Assembly (NCBI GenBank): GCA_029564115.1
Contig: JAKQQP010000128.1
Coordinates: forward strand, 1-6,057
Source of the DNA: Candidatus Rifleibacteriota bacterium
Lineage (GTDB): Bacteria > Riflebacteria > Ozemobacteria > Ozemobacterales > Ozemobacteraceae
DNA: 6,057 bases
Reading direction: 5' to 3'
Below are positions 1 through 6,057 of the stretch, piece after piece (the first letter of the stretch is position 1; every line of letters starts with the position of its first letter). The translations under genes were made by a program, and so were the position numbers. The notes beneath the pieces are model-generated. The model made no database searches. It worked only from the letters and a program-made list of their open reading frames with translations, and was not told where the DNA came from.

Positions 1-441
1 CGTGACCTGGCAAAAGAGCTCGAAGAAATGAAAAATCGCTATTTCCGGGCTCTTGCAGATTATCAGAATCTGCAGCGCCGCACGGCCAAAGAGCAGCTCG
101 AAGCCCGTGGCCGCGGCGTCGAAGACTTTCTCAAAAAGCTTCTGCCGGTTCTCGACACTCTCGACAAGGCTCTGGAACAGATTTACAAGATCAACGTCGA
201 CAAAAAGGTCATGGATGGCCTCGAAATGTTTTCAATTCAGTTTTCCGACATGCTCGAAAAAGAGGGCCTGAAAGGCATCGAAGCCAAAGGCAGCAAATTT
301 GACCCGAATTTTCACGAAGCTCTCTGTAAACGCACCGTAGAAGATAAAGATGACGAAACCGTACTCACCGTTTTTGAAAAGGGCTATACCTTCAAAGATC
401 GCGTGCTTCGCACCGCGAAGGTAGAAATCAACCAGAAATAA
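1..441 (+). CDS. grpE: GrpE, nucleotide-exchange factor of DnaK (5' end outside window)
   Basis: GrpE is a cytosolic dimer that releases ADP from DnaK and so resets the chaperone cycle. The reading frame is open from base 1, so the gene begins upstream; the ATG at 28 is internal. 146 residues are visible, and family members are usually about 170-200 residues, so probably only the acidic, variable N-terminus is missing. Seen in order: the end of the long dimerisation helix ([14 protein letters not shown]), the second helix with [12 protein letters not shown], the VMDGLEMF helix, and the C-terminal beta domain with FDPNFHEAL and the closing [16 protein letters not shown], which are hallmark GrpE motifs. 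The gene ends with TAA, 28 nt before dnaK, and is very likely in one operon with it. The promoter and any heat-shock operator must lie upstream. Identity is very secure; only the start is unknown. Confidence 0.97.
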   Translation, partial: RDLAKELEEMKNRYFRALADYQNLQRRTAKEQLEARGRGVEDFLKKLLPVLDTLDKALEQIYKINVDKKVMDGLEMFSIQFSDMLEKEGLKGIEAKGSKFDPNFHEALCKRTVEDKDDETVLTVFEKGYTFKDRVLRTAKVEINQK

Positions 442-469
442 ACTGTTAAAAACAGACAGGAGGAATTAT

Positions 470-2344
470 ATGTCCAGGGTAATAGGTATTGACTTAGGTA
501 CTTCCAACTCAGCCGCTTCGGTTATCGAAGGTGGCAAACCAGTTATCATCCCGAGCGCCGAAGGTAATTCGATCGGCGGCAAAGCTTTTCCGAGTGTTGT
601 CGCTTTTACCAAAGACGGGCAGCGCCTGATCGGTGAGCCGGCCAGACGTCAGGCAACCACCAACCCCGACCGTACTGTAATCGCTGCCAAGCGCAAAATG
701 GGTACCAAAGACAAATACAAAATCGACAACAGAGATTACACTCCGCAGGAAATCTCAGCCTTCATTCTTCAGAAGATCAAAGCTGACGCCGAAGCCTTTT
801 TGAACGACAAGGTTACCGGCGCCGTAATCACCGTTCCAGCCTATTTCGATGACGCTCAGCGCCAGGCCACCAAAGACGCTGGCGCGATCGCCGGCATCGA
901 AGTAAAGCGCATCATCAACGAACCGACTGCTGCCGCTCTTGCTTATGGCCTCGACAAAGAAGGCGAACGCAAGATTCTGGTATTCGACCTTGGCGGCGGG
1001 ACCCTTGACGTCACCATTCTCGAACTCGGCAATGGCGTCTTCGAAGTCCTTTCTACCAACGGTGACACCAAACTCGGCGGCACCGACATGGACAACCTGA
1101 TCATTTCCTACATCGAAAACGAATTCAAAAAAGCCGAAGGCATCGACCTTTCAAAAGACTCGATGGCCCACCAGCGCGTCAGAGAAGCTGCAGAAAGAGC
1201 CAAAATCGAGCTGTCGACCACCACGACAACCGACATCAACCTGCCGTTCATCACCGCCACCCAGGATGGCCCGAAGCACCTGGTAATGACCATCACCAGA
1301 TCACAGCTCGAAAAACTGGTAGACTCAATTGTCGAACGCTGCAAACCCCCTATCGACAACGCTCTTAACGATGCCGGTCTCAAGCGCAGTGAAGTCGACC
1401 ACATCATCATGGTTGGTGGCCCAACCCGCATGCCGATCATTCAGAACCTCCTCAAGACCCACTTCGGCAAAGACCCCGAACGCGGCGTTGACCCGATGGA
1501 ATGTGTCGCCATGGGCGCTGCCATTCAGGCCGGTATTCTCGGCGGCGAAGTAAAAGACGTTCTGCTGCTCGACGTTACCCCGCTTTCACTTGGTATCGAA
1601 ACTCTCGGCGGCGTTATGACCACCCTGATCCAGAGAAATACCACCATCCCGACCAAGAAAAGTCAGGTCTTCTCTACCGCTTCAGACAGCCAGCCGGCCG
1701 TTTCAGTGCATGTTCTGCAGGGCGAACGCCCGATGGCCGCTGACAACAAGACCCTCGGCCGCTTCGACCTCGTTGGCATTCCGCCGGCACCTCGCGGTGT
1801 TCCGCAGATCGAAGTAACCTTCGACATCGACGCCAACGGTATCGTCAACGTTTCGGCCAAAGACCTTGGCACCGGCAAGGAACAGGCGATCACCATCACC
1901 AACAGTTCCGGCCTGAAAAAAGAAGACATTGACCGCATGGTCAAAGAAGCTGAAAAATACGCTCAGGATGACGCCAAACAGCGCGAAAGCATCGAAACCA
2001 TCAACATGGGCGAAAGTCTCGTCTATCAAACCGAAAAGACTCTCAAAGAGCTTGGCGACAAGGTTCCGGCCGATCTCAAGAACGAAGTCGAAGGCAAAGC
2101 CGGCGAGCTGAAGAAAGCTCTTGAAACCAAAGACGTCGAACAGATCAAAGCCAAGATCGAACAGCTGCAGACCACTGCCCAGAAGCTTGGTGAAATGCTC
2201 TACAAAAATGCTCCCGGCGCGCAGGGCGCTGCCGGAGCGGCCGGTCACACCGGTCCCGCTGACAGCACCGGTTCAGCCGGATCACAGACTGGCAACAAAG
2301 AAGACGAAAACGTTGTAGACGCAGAATTCAAAAAAGCTGACTGA
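470..2344 (+). CDS. dnaK: DnaK, Hsp70 molecular chaperone
   Basis: ATP-dependent cytosolic chaperone that binds exposed hydrophobic segments, with DnaJ and GrpE as co-chaperones. The 624-residue protein is full length. The start has AGGAGG at 458-463, 6 nt upstream. Nucleotide-binding domain, about residues 4-362: phosphate loop 1 GIDLGTSNS (6-14), catalytic lysine region KRKMG (74-78), [16 protein letters not shown] (123-138), phosphate loop 2 DLGGGTLD (173-180), [11 protein letters not shown] with T200 at the catalytic threonine position, and adenosine motif VGGPTR (315-320). Hydrophobic linker DVLLLDVTP at 363-371, substrate-binding beta domain to about 480, then helical lid to about 580. 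The tail is rich in Gly/Ala/Thr and ends with the bacterial-type motif ENVVDAEF (613-620). Oddities: GTSNS instead of GTTNS, GGKAFPS instead of the common RTTPS, GGPTR instead of GGSTR, and no proteobacterial insert after residue 78. Identity is certain. Confidence 0.99.
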   Translation: MSRVIGIDLGTSNSAASVIEGGKPVIIPSAEGNSIGGKAFPSVVAFTKDGQRLIGEPARRQATTNPDRTVIAAKRKMGTKDKYKIDNRDYTPQEISAFILQKIKADAEAFLNDKVTGAVITVPAYFDDAQRQATKDAGAIAGIEVKRIINEPTAAALAYGLDKEGERKILVFDLGGGTLDVTILELGNGVFEVLSTNGDTKLGGTDMDNLIISYIENEFKKAEGIDLSKDSMAHQRVREAAERAKIELSTTTTTDINLPFITATQDGPKHLVMTITRSQLEKLVDSIVERCKPPIDNALNDAGLKRSEVDHIIMVGGPTRMPIIQNLLKTHFGKDPERGVDPMECVAMGAAIQAGILGGEVKDVLLLDVTPLSLGIETLGGVMTTLIQRNTTIPTKKSQVFSTASDSQPAVSVHVLQGERPMAADNKTLGRFDLVGIPPAPRGVPQIEVTFDIDANGIVNVSAKDLGTGKEQAITITNSSGLKKEDIDRMVKEAEKYAQDDAKQRESIETINMGESLVYQTEKTLKELGDKVPADLKNEVEGKAGELKKALETKDVEQIKAKIEQLQTTAQKLGEMLYKNAPGAQGAAGAAGHTGPADSTGSAGSQTGNKEDENVVDAEFKKAD

Positions 2345-2352
2345 TACCACAC

Positions 2353-2390
2353 GGGCCGCAGCGCAGTTTTGACTGCCTGCGGCCCATTTT
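2353..2390 (+). terminator. Hairpin with short T run between dnaK and dnaJ; probable attenuator or partial terminator
   Basis: The outer stem is a perfect 8-bp GC-rich pair, GGGCCGCA (2353-2360) with TGCGGCCC (2378-2385). The stem continues inward as G2361-C2377, a one-base bulge and GCAGT/ACTGC, closing on a TTTG loop (2368-2371). ATTTT follows immediately (2386-2390), so the T run is only four bases and then breaks to CACC. It starts 9 nt after the dnaK stop. The shape is that of an intrinsic terminator, but the short T run suggests read-through, so dnaJ may be made in smaller amounts than DnaK. It could alternatively protect the 3' end of a processed grpE-dnaK mRNA. Confidence 0.7.
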
Positions 2391-2454
2391 CACCACAGGC
2401 TTTACCGATTGATTCAAAGCACAGAGAAACTGATAACCTGTAAGGGAGACTTTA

Positions 2455-3570
2455 ATGGCCAAGCGTGATTATTATGAAGTGCTGGGGATACCCAAAAATG
2501 CTGACGAGGGCGAAATTAAAAAAGCATTTCGCAATCTTGCCCGCCAGTATCACCCTGACGTCAACAAAACCGACGGGGCTGTTGAAAAGTTCAAAGAAAT
2601 CAACGAGGCATATCAGATTCTCTCTGACCAGCAGAAACGTCAGGCCTACGACCAGTTTGGCCATGCCGGCATTGACCCGAGCGGTTTCAACTACCAGGAC
2701 ATGGGCGGTTTTGGCGGGTTTGGCGATATTTTCGGCGATATTCTTTCTGACTTTTTTGGCGGCAGCAACAGCCAGCGTCGTGGCCCAAGACGTGGCAACG
2801 ATCTTCGCTACGACCTCGACATAACGTTCGAAGAAGCCGTATTTGGCTGCGACAAAAACATAACCATTCAAAAATCGACCAGTTGCACCTCATGCTCCGG
2901 CAGTGGTGCCGAACCTGGCAGCAGCAGAAAACAATGCCCGGTCTGTAAAGGCCGCGGTACCATTTCCCTGGCGCAGGGGTTTTTCTCGATTCAAAAGACC
3001 TGTCATCAGTGTCAGGGCGAAGGCGAAATTATCGACAAACCCTGCAACACCTGTAAGGGAACCGGTCGCAACAAGCACACTCAGAAGCTTGACGTGAAGA
3101 TTCCGCCCGGCGTCGAAACCGGCAGCAAGCTCAAGCTTTCGGGCGAAGGCGAACCCGGTGAAAAGGGTGGCCCGAGCGGAAGTCTGTATATTTTCATCTC
3201 TGTCGGCAAGCATGATTTCTTTGAGCGCATCGGTGATGACATCATCTGCGAAAAGAATATTACCTTTCCGCTGGCGGCGCTGGGTGGCGAAATCGAAGTG
3301 CCGACACTCAAGGGTGTTGTCAAAATCAAGATTCCCGAAGGCACTCAGACCGGCAAGGTATTCAGACTGCGCGGTTACGGCGTTAAATCGCTGCGCGGCG
3401 GCCAGGGCGACCAGCTGGTAAAGATTTTCGTGCGCACCCCGACCGAAATCAGCTCAAAGCAGCGTGAACTGCTGCTGCAGCTTGCCGAAGAAGACCCGGA
3501 ATCTAAAGCCACCGGCATCGGTTCAGGTAAATCATTCTTCGACAAGGTCAAGCAGGCCCTCGGCGGCTGA
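2455..3570 (+). CDS. dnaJ: DnaJ, Hsp40 co-chaperone (type I)
   Basis: DnaJ delivers unfolded clients to DnaK and stimulates its ATPase. At 371 residues it matches the usual length of about 375. The ATG at 2455 follows AAGGGAG (2442-2448) with 6 nt spacing. It is a full type I protein: J domain (about 4-68) with the essential HPD motif at 33-35; Gly/Phe region (about 69-104, with [10 protein letters not shown] and DFFGG); and zinc-binding domain with four intact CxxCxGxG repeats at 144-151, 161-168, 183-190 and 197-204. The C-terminal substrate-binding domains follow, including [19 protein letters not shown] (218-236) and [15 protein letters not shown] (296-310). No key residue is missing. It lies 110 nt downstream of dnaK behind a hairpin, so it is either reached by read-through or served by a weak promoter I could not identify with confidence. 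A strong terminator follows. Confidence 0.98.
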   Translation: MAKRDYYEVLGIPKNADEGEIKKAFRNLARQYHPDVNKTDGAVEKFKEINEAYQILSDQQKRQAYDQFGHAGIDPSGFNYQDMGGFGGFGDIFGDILSDFFGGSNSQRRGPRRGNDLRYDLDITFEEAVFGCDKNITIQKSTSCTSCSGSGAEPGSSRKQCPVCKGRGTISLAQGFFSIQKTCHQCQGEGEIIDKPCNTCKGTGRNKHTQKLDVKIPPGVETGSKLKLSGEGEPGEKGGPSGSLYIFISVGKHDFFERIGDDIICEKNITFPLAALGGEIEVPTLKGVVKIKIPEGTQTGKVFRLRGYGVKSLRGGQGDQLVKIFVRTPTEISSKQRELLLQLAEEDPESKATGIGSGKSFFDKVKQALGG

Positions 3571-3598
3571 TTATTCTAAAGAATTAAACAAATCACAG

Positions 3599-3634
3599 GT
3601 CTGTATCAGTATAAAATGATACAGACTTTTTTTT
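3599..3634 (+). terminator. Intrinsic terminator of the grpE-dnaK-dnaJ cluster
   Basis: A perfect 10-bp stem pairs GTCTGTATCA (3599-3608) with TGATACAGAC (3617-3626) around an 8-nt loop. It is followed at once by eight T residues (3627-3634). This is a textbook rho-independent terminator 28 nt after the dnaJ stop. The ATG at 3616, which would give the next gene 31 extra codons, lies inside this hairpin and is therefore not a credible start. Confidence 0.93.
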
Positions 3635-3660
3635 ATTCGGAACAAAAAGCGTGTTATTAT
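3632..3660 (+). promoter_or_regulatory. Candidate extended -10 promoter for the glutamine synthetase gene
   Basis: TATTAT (3655-3660) is a good -10 hexamer and is preceded by TGT (3652-3654), making a TGn extended -10 element. With a 17-nt spacer the -35 position falls on TTTATT (3632-3637), a weak match inside the T run of the upstream terminator. A start near 3667 would give a leader of about 42 nt to the ATG at 3709. A promoter is expected here because the preceding terminator isolates the gene. The exact element is inferred from sequence only. Confidence 0.45.
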
Positions 3661-3694
3661 CACCCGGGTAACCTAATAAAAACTCTGCAAACAC

Positions 3695-3702
3695 AAGGAA
3701 GG
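3695..3702 (+). promoter_or_regulatory. Ribosome binding site that fixes the glutamine synthetase start
   Basis: AAGGAAGG lies 6 nt before the ATG at 3709. The only upstream in-frame ATG, at 3616, has no Shine-Dalgarno sequence and sits within the terminator hairpin, so 3709 is the start. Confidence 0.85.
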
Positions 3703-3708
3703 AAAATT

Positions 3709-5205
3709 ATGGACAGTCAGGTTTCTCTGAACCCTAACAAACTGGTGCGCTTTCTTGATAAAAAGCCAGAAGACTTTACACGCAAAGATATCATTCATTT
3801 TATTGAAAAAAATGACATCAAAATGCTCAATTTCAGGTATGTTGGCGGCGACGGCAAACTGAAACTGCTCAATTTCATCATTAACGACCGCAAACACCTT
3901 GATAAAATTCTGTCGACAGGCGAGCGCGTCGATGGCTCAAGCCTGTTCAGCTACGTTGACCCCAGTGCCAGCGACCTTTACGTCGTACCCAGATACAAAA
4001 CAGCTTTTGTCAACCCGTTTTCAGAGATTCCGGCCCTCGACATAATGTGTTCATACTACGACAAATTCGGGCAGCCATTGAGCATTGCCCCTGAAAACAT
4101 CCTTAAAAAAGCGCACCGGGCACTGCAGGAAAAAACCGGGATGCAGCTTGAAGCTCTTGGCGAGCTTGAATTCTATATTTCTTCTGAACTCGACAAGATC
4201 TATACCATCACTCCACAAAGGGGCTATCACGAATCACACCCGTTTGCAAAGTGGGAACTGGTGAGAACTGAAGCGATGAAGGCCATTTCAGAAATGGGCG
4301 GCAAGATCAAATACGGGCATTCAGAAGTCGGCAACATCGTTTCTGGCGACTGGGAATACGTTCAGCACGAGATCGAATTCCTGCCGGTCAATGTTGAAGA
4401 TGCAGCCGACCAGCTGGTAATCGCCAAGTGGGCAATTCGAGAAGTCGCCTATAAATATGGTCTTGAAGTCAGCTTCGCCCCGAAAATCATTGTTGGACAC
4501 GCCGGCAGCGGCATGCATGTCCATTCCCGCCTTGTTAAAGACGGACGCAACATGATGGTCGATGAAAAAGGCGCTCTCAACGACACTGCGAAAAAGATGA
4601 TCGCCGGCCTGCTTGAACTGGCACCGTCCATAACGGCTTTTGGCAACATTGTGCCGACCTCGTTTCTGCGACTGGTTCCGCACCAGGAAGCCCCGACCAA
4701 CATCTGCTGGGGCGACAGTAACCGCTCGGTTCTTGTCAGGGTTCCGCTTGGCTGGAAAGGCGTTGACAACATGATTTTCGATGCCAATCCGAACGAAAAA
4801 GAAGCTTTTAAAGACCAGATGAGCAATCAGACCGTTGAACTTCGCAGTGCCGACGGCTCAGCTAACGTTTACCTGCTTCTCGCCGGCATAACCACTGCTG
4901 CTCTGCGTGGTCTCGAAAATCCCGAAGCTCTTAAAATCGCTGAAAAACTCTATGTGAGTGTTGATGTGGGCAAAAATCAGAAGGAACTTAACCTGCCGCA
5001 GCTGCCAAGCTCATGTTTTGAAGCTGGTGAGCGACTGCTGGCTGACCGGGCTTTCTATGAGAAAAACGGCATTTTCCCGGCCTACATGATCGACGGCATT
5101 GCCGCCAGCCTCAAGGCATTTGATGACCAGCATCTCAGCGAGAACCTGTTCGGTGATGGTGACGCTCTGATGAAACTGGTAAAAAAATACCTGCATTGCG
5201 GCTGA
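3709..5205 (+). CDS. Glutamine synthetase family protein, divergent type
   Basis: Members make glutamine from glutamate, ammonia and ATP in the cytosol; some relatives instead join glutamate to amines. The protein has 498 residues, somewhat longer than typical GSI (about 440-475). The N-terminal beta-grasp domain (about 35-100) holds VDGSSLF (74-80). The catalytic domain has ELEF (152-155), HSEVGN (204-209), VQHEIEF (218-224), GSGMHVH (266-272), RLVPHQEAP (321-329), NRSVLVRVP (338-346) and VELRSADGSAN (376-386). By motif alignment, the metal ligands of E. coli GlnA map to E152, E154, E206, E221, H270 and E378, so the site looks complete, and the arginines R321, R339 and R379 are kept. Differences: the usual GDNGSGMH is GHAGSGMH, and the NLYDLP adenylylation motif is absent, with ELNLPQLP in that region. 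The gene stands alone between two terminators. A glutamine synthetase role is most likely, but a gamma-glutamyl-amine ligase cannot be excluded, so no symbol is given. Confidence 0.9.
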   Translation: MDSQVSLNPNKLVRFLDKKPEDFTRKDIIHFIEKNDIKMLNFRYVGGDGKLKLLNFIINDRKHLDKILSTGERVDGSSLFSYVDPSASDLYVVPRYKTAFVNPFSEIPALDIMCSYYDKFGQPLSIAPENILKKAHRALQEKTGMQLEALGELEFYISSELDKIYTITPQRGYHESHPFAKWELVRTEAMKAISEMGGKIKYGHSEVGNIVSGDWEYVQHEIEFLPVNVEDAADQLVIAKWAIREVAYKYGLEVSFAPKIIVGHAGSGMHVHSRLVKDGRNMMVDEKGALNDTAKKMIAGLLELAPSITAFGNIVPTSFLRLVPHQEAPTNICWGDSNRSVLVRVPLGWKGVDNMIFDANPNEKEAFKDQMSNQTVELRSADGSANVYLLLAGITTAALRGLENPEALKIAEKLYVSVDVGKNQKELNLPQLPSSCFEAGERLLADRAFYEKNGIFPAYMIDGIAASLKAFDDQHLSENLFGDGDALMKLVKKYLHCG

Positions 5206-5240
5206 GATAATTACAGCCAGATAACATAATAAACCCTGCA

Positions 5241-5284
5241 GTTGCCCGTTTCGCCGACAGTGAAGCGGGTAACTTTCATTTTTT
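5241..5284 (+). terminator. Intrinsic terminator of the glutamine synthetase gene
   Basis: A 12-bp stem pairs GTTGCCCGTTTC (5241-5252) with GAAGCGGGTAAC (5262-5273), with two G-T wobbles and a 9-nt loop. It is followed by TTTCATTTTTT (5274-5284). It lies 35 nt after the stop codon and separates this gene from the FIST gene. Confidence 0.85.
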
Positions 5285-5344
5285 ATGCAGCCGGATCAGT
5301 ATGATAACTTCTGACACTAAAACCAGAAACAGACGAGAATGAGA

Positions 5345-5373
5345 TTGCAATATGAATTGTCGTATTCTAAAAT
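5345..5373 (+). promoter_or_regulatory. Candidate sigma70-type promoter of the FIST gene
   Basis: TTGCAA (5345-5350, 4 of 6 consensus bases) and TAAAAT (5368-5373, 5 of 6) are separated by the optimal 17 nt. Transcription would start near 5380, about 54 nt before the ATG at 5434. The position after a terminator and before a gene fits well, but the call rests on sequence match only. Confidence 0.6.
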
Positions 5374-5380
5374 GACACAA

Positions 5381-5395
5381 GATAAAGTATTTATC
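5381..5395. repeat. Perfect 6-bp inverted repeat at the predicted start of the FIST transcript
   Basis: GATAAA (5381-5386) and TTTATC (5390-5395) are perfect reverse complements separated by GTA. The repeat begins about one base after the predicted +1 of the upstream promoter, a common place for a repressor operator. It is short and AT-rich, so chance is a real alternative. Confidence 0.4.
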
Positions 5396-5433
5396 ATGGC
5401 AGACAGCAACTAAAGGATATCAGAGGAATCCCA

Positions 5434-6057
5434 ATGAAAGCAGTCTTTGAGAAAACCGGCAACCTGGAATGCCTTGCCAAAACCATCGACCAGCTCTGTC
5501 TGCAGCAGAAACCCGGTGGATTGATGATTCTTGCCGCAGACGCCTGCAATTTCCCTGCAGAGGAACTGAATGACCTGCTGAAAAAAGTCAATATTCCCGT
5601 TTTTGGCGGGATTTTTCCGCAGGTCATTTACGATGGAAAAAATTATGAAAAGGGCTGTGTTGTCGTTTCCATGCAGGCAAGCCCTCAGATTGTCTGCATA
5701 AAGAATCTTGACGATCCCAGTGCCATCTACGAAGAACAGTTGGCCCCTTTCGCCGAAAAATGGGGTCAGCCAGCAAAAAGCAACGATGAGACCTTCATCG
5801 TTTTCGTTGACGGACTGAGTCGTGGCATCTCGGCGCTGATCCAGGATATGTTTTATTGCTTCGGTCTGCAGCGCAATTACATTGGTGGGGGAGCCGGGTT
5901 CCTTTCACTGCAACAAAAACCATGCCTGATCACACCCGAAGGGCTGCTCCAGGACGCAGCAGTGATTGCCCGACTTCCTCTGCCCTGTGGCACAGGTGTA
6001 GCGCACGGATGGGAATCAATCAGTGAAGGCATCAAGGTTACCGAATCAGAGGGAAAC
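5434..6057 (+). CDS. FIST domain sensory protein (3' end outside window)
   Basis: FIST domains are cytoplasmic ligand-binding sensory modules, thought to bind small molecules such as amino acids. They occur alone or joined to signalling domains. 208 residues are visible and the frame is still open at the window end. The ATG at 5434 follows AGAGGA (5422-5427) with 6 nt spacing. FIST features by translation: FGGIFPQVIYDGKNYEKGCVVVSM-type strand region (57-80, split here only for reference), FIVFVDGLSRGISALIQD (121-138) and the glycine motif YIGGGAGFLS (149-158). LPLPCGTGVAHGWESISEGI (181-200) and KVTES (201-205) then match the FIST_N to FIST_C transition. No signal peptide or membrane segment is visible in this part. 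Eight cysteines in 208 residues is more than in the neighbouring genes. Whether an output domain follows cannot be seen. The family call is by pattern recognition; the ligand is unknown. Confidence 0.82.
   Translation, partial: MKAVFEKTGNLECLAKTIDQLCLQQKPGGLMILAADACNFPAEELNDLLKKVNIPVFGGIFPQVIYDGKNYEKGCVVVSMQASPQIVCIKNLDDPSAIYEEQLAPFAEKWGQPAKSNDETFIVFVDGLSRGISALIQDMFYCFGLQRNYIGGGAGFLSLQQKPCLITPEGLLQDAAVIARLPLPCGTGVAHGWESISEGIKVTESEGN

Noticed and set aside
1..469. CIRCE or other heat-shock operator for the chaperone operon
   Set aside because: No TTAGCACTC-N9-GAGTGCTAA-like repeat is present in the window; any such control would lie upstream of the truncated grpE.
1703..2248. A 181-codon open frame on the minus strand inside dnaK, and a 139-codon one (2452-2871) inside dnaJ
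   Set aside because: Both are fully antisense to certain conserved genes, show no recognisable protein motif and have composition expected from mirrored codons. They are shadows.
2409..2437. Possible dnaJ promoter TTGATT-17 nt-GATAAC
   Set aside because: The -10 match is moderate, and transcription would start at about 2444, within the ribosome binding site, leaving almost no leader. Not supported enough to annotate.
3665..5273. The 8-mer CGGGTAAC at both ends of the glutamine synthetase gene (3665-3672 and 5266-5273) as a possible direct repeat or insertion border
   Set aside because: It is too short to be meaningful, and the second copy is explained as one arm of the terminator stem.
1..6057. 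A single functional system joining the chaperones, glutamine synthetase and FIST gene
   Set aside because: Terminators separate the three units and each downstream unit has its own candidate promoter. No shared motif or known pathway links them, so adjacency alone is weak evidence.

Overview
The window is a bacterial chromosomal segment with five protein genes, all on the + strand: the 3' end of grpE, complete dnaK and dnaJ, a complete glutamine-synthetase-family gene, and the 5' part of a FIST-domain gene that runs off the right edge. I see no RNA genes, mobile elements, CRISPR arrays or frameshifts. Base composition looks roughly half G+C and uniform across the genes. The lineage cannot be fixed from this sequence. 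DnaK lacks the insert typical of proteobacterial DnaK and carries an N-terminal signature that I associate with Thermoplasma-type and some deep-branching bacterial DnaKs. The glutamine synthetase is also a divergent form. Together these point away from Proteobacteria toward a less-studied bacterial phylum.

Region 1 (1-3570) is the Hsp70 machine in the order grpE-dnaK-dnaJ. GrpE is the nucleotide-exchange factor, DnaK the ATP-driven chaperone and DnaJ its J-domain partner. The grpE-dnaK gap is 28 nt with a strong AGGAGG site, so these two are surely co-transcribed. The dnaK-dnaJ gap is 110 nt and holds a strong GC-rich hairpin with a short T run. It probably lowers or uncouples dnaJ expression relative to dnaK. 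A canonical intrinsic terminator (3599-3634) closes the cluster.

Region 2 (3632-5284) is an independent unit: a candidate extended -10 promoter directly after the dnaJ terminator, a 498-residue glutamine-synthetase-family protein starting at 3709, and its own hairpin terminator. It has all the metal-ligand positions of the family but lacks the tyrosine adenylylation motif and has a changed glutamate-loop motif.

Region 3 (5285-6057) starts with a plausible sigma70-type promoter. A short perfect inverted repeat lies at the predicted transcription start, followed by a FIST-domain gene that is cut off by the window end. FIST domains are sensory ligand-binding modules.

The chaperone, glutamine synthetase and FIST genes appear to be neighbours with separate transcription rather than one system. 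I did not find convincing evidence of a new multi-gene system here. The most interesting points are the unusual DnaK signature, the dnaK-dnaJ hairpin, the divergent glutamine synthetase and the operator-like repeats at two promoters.
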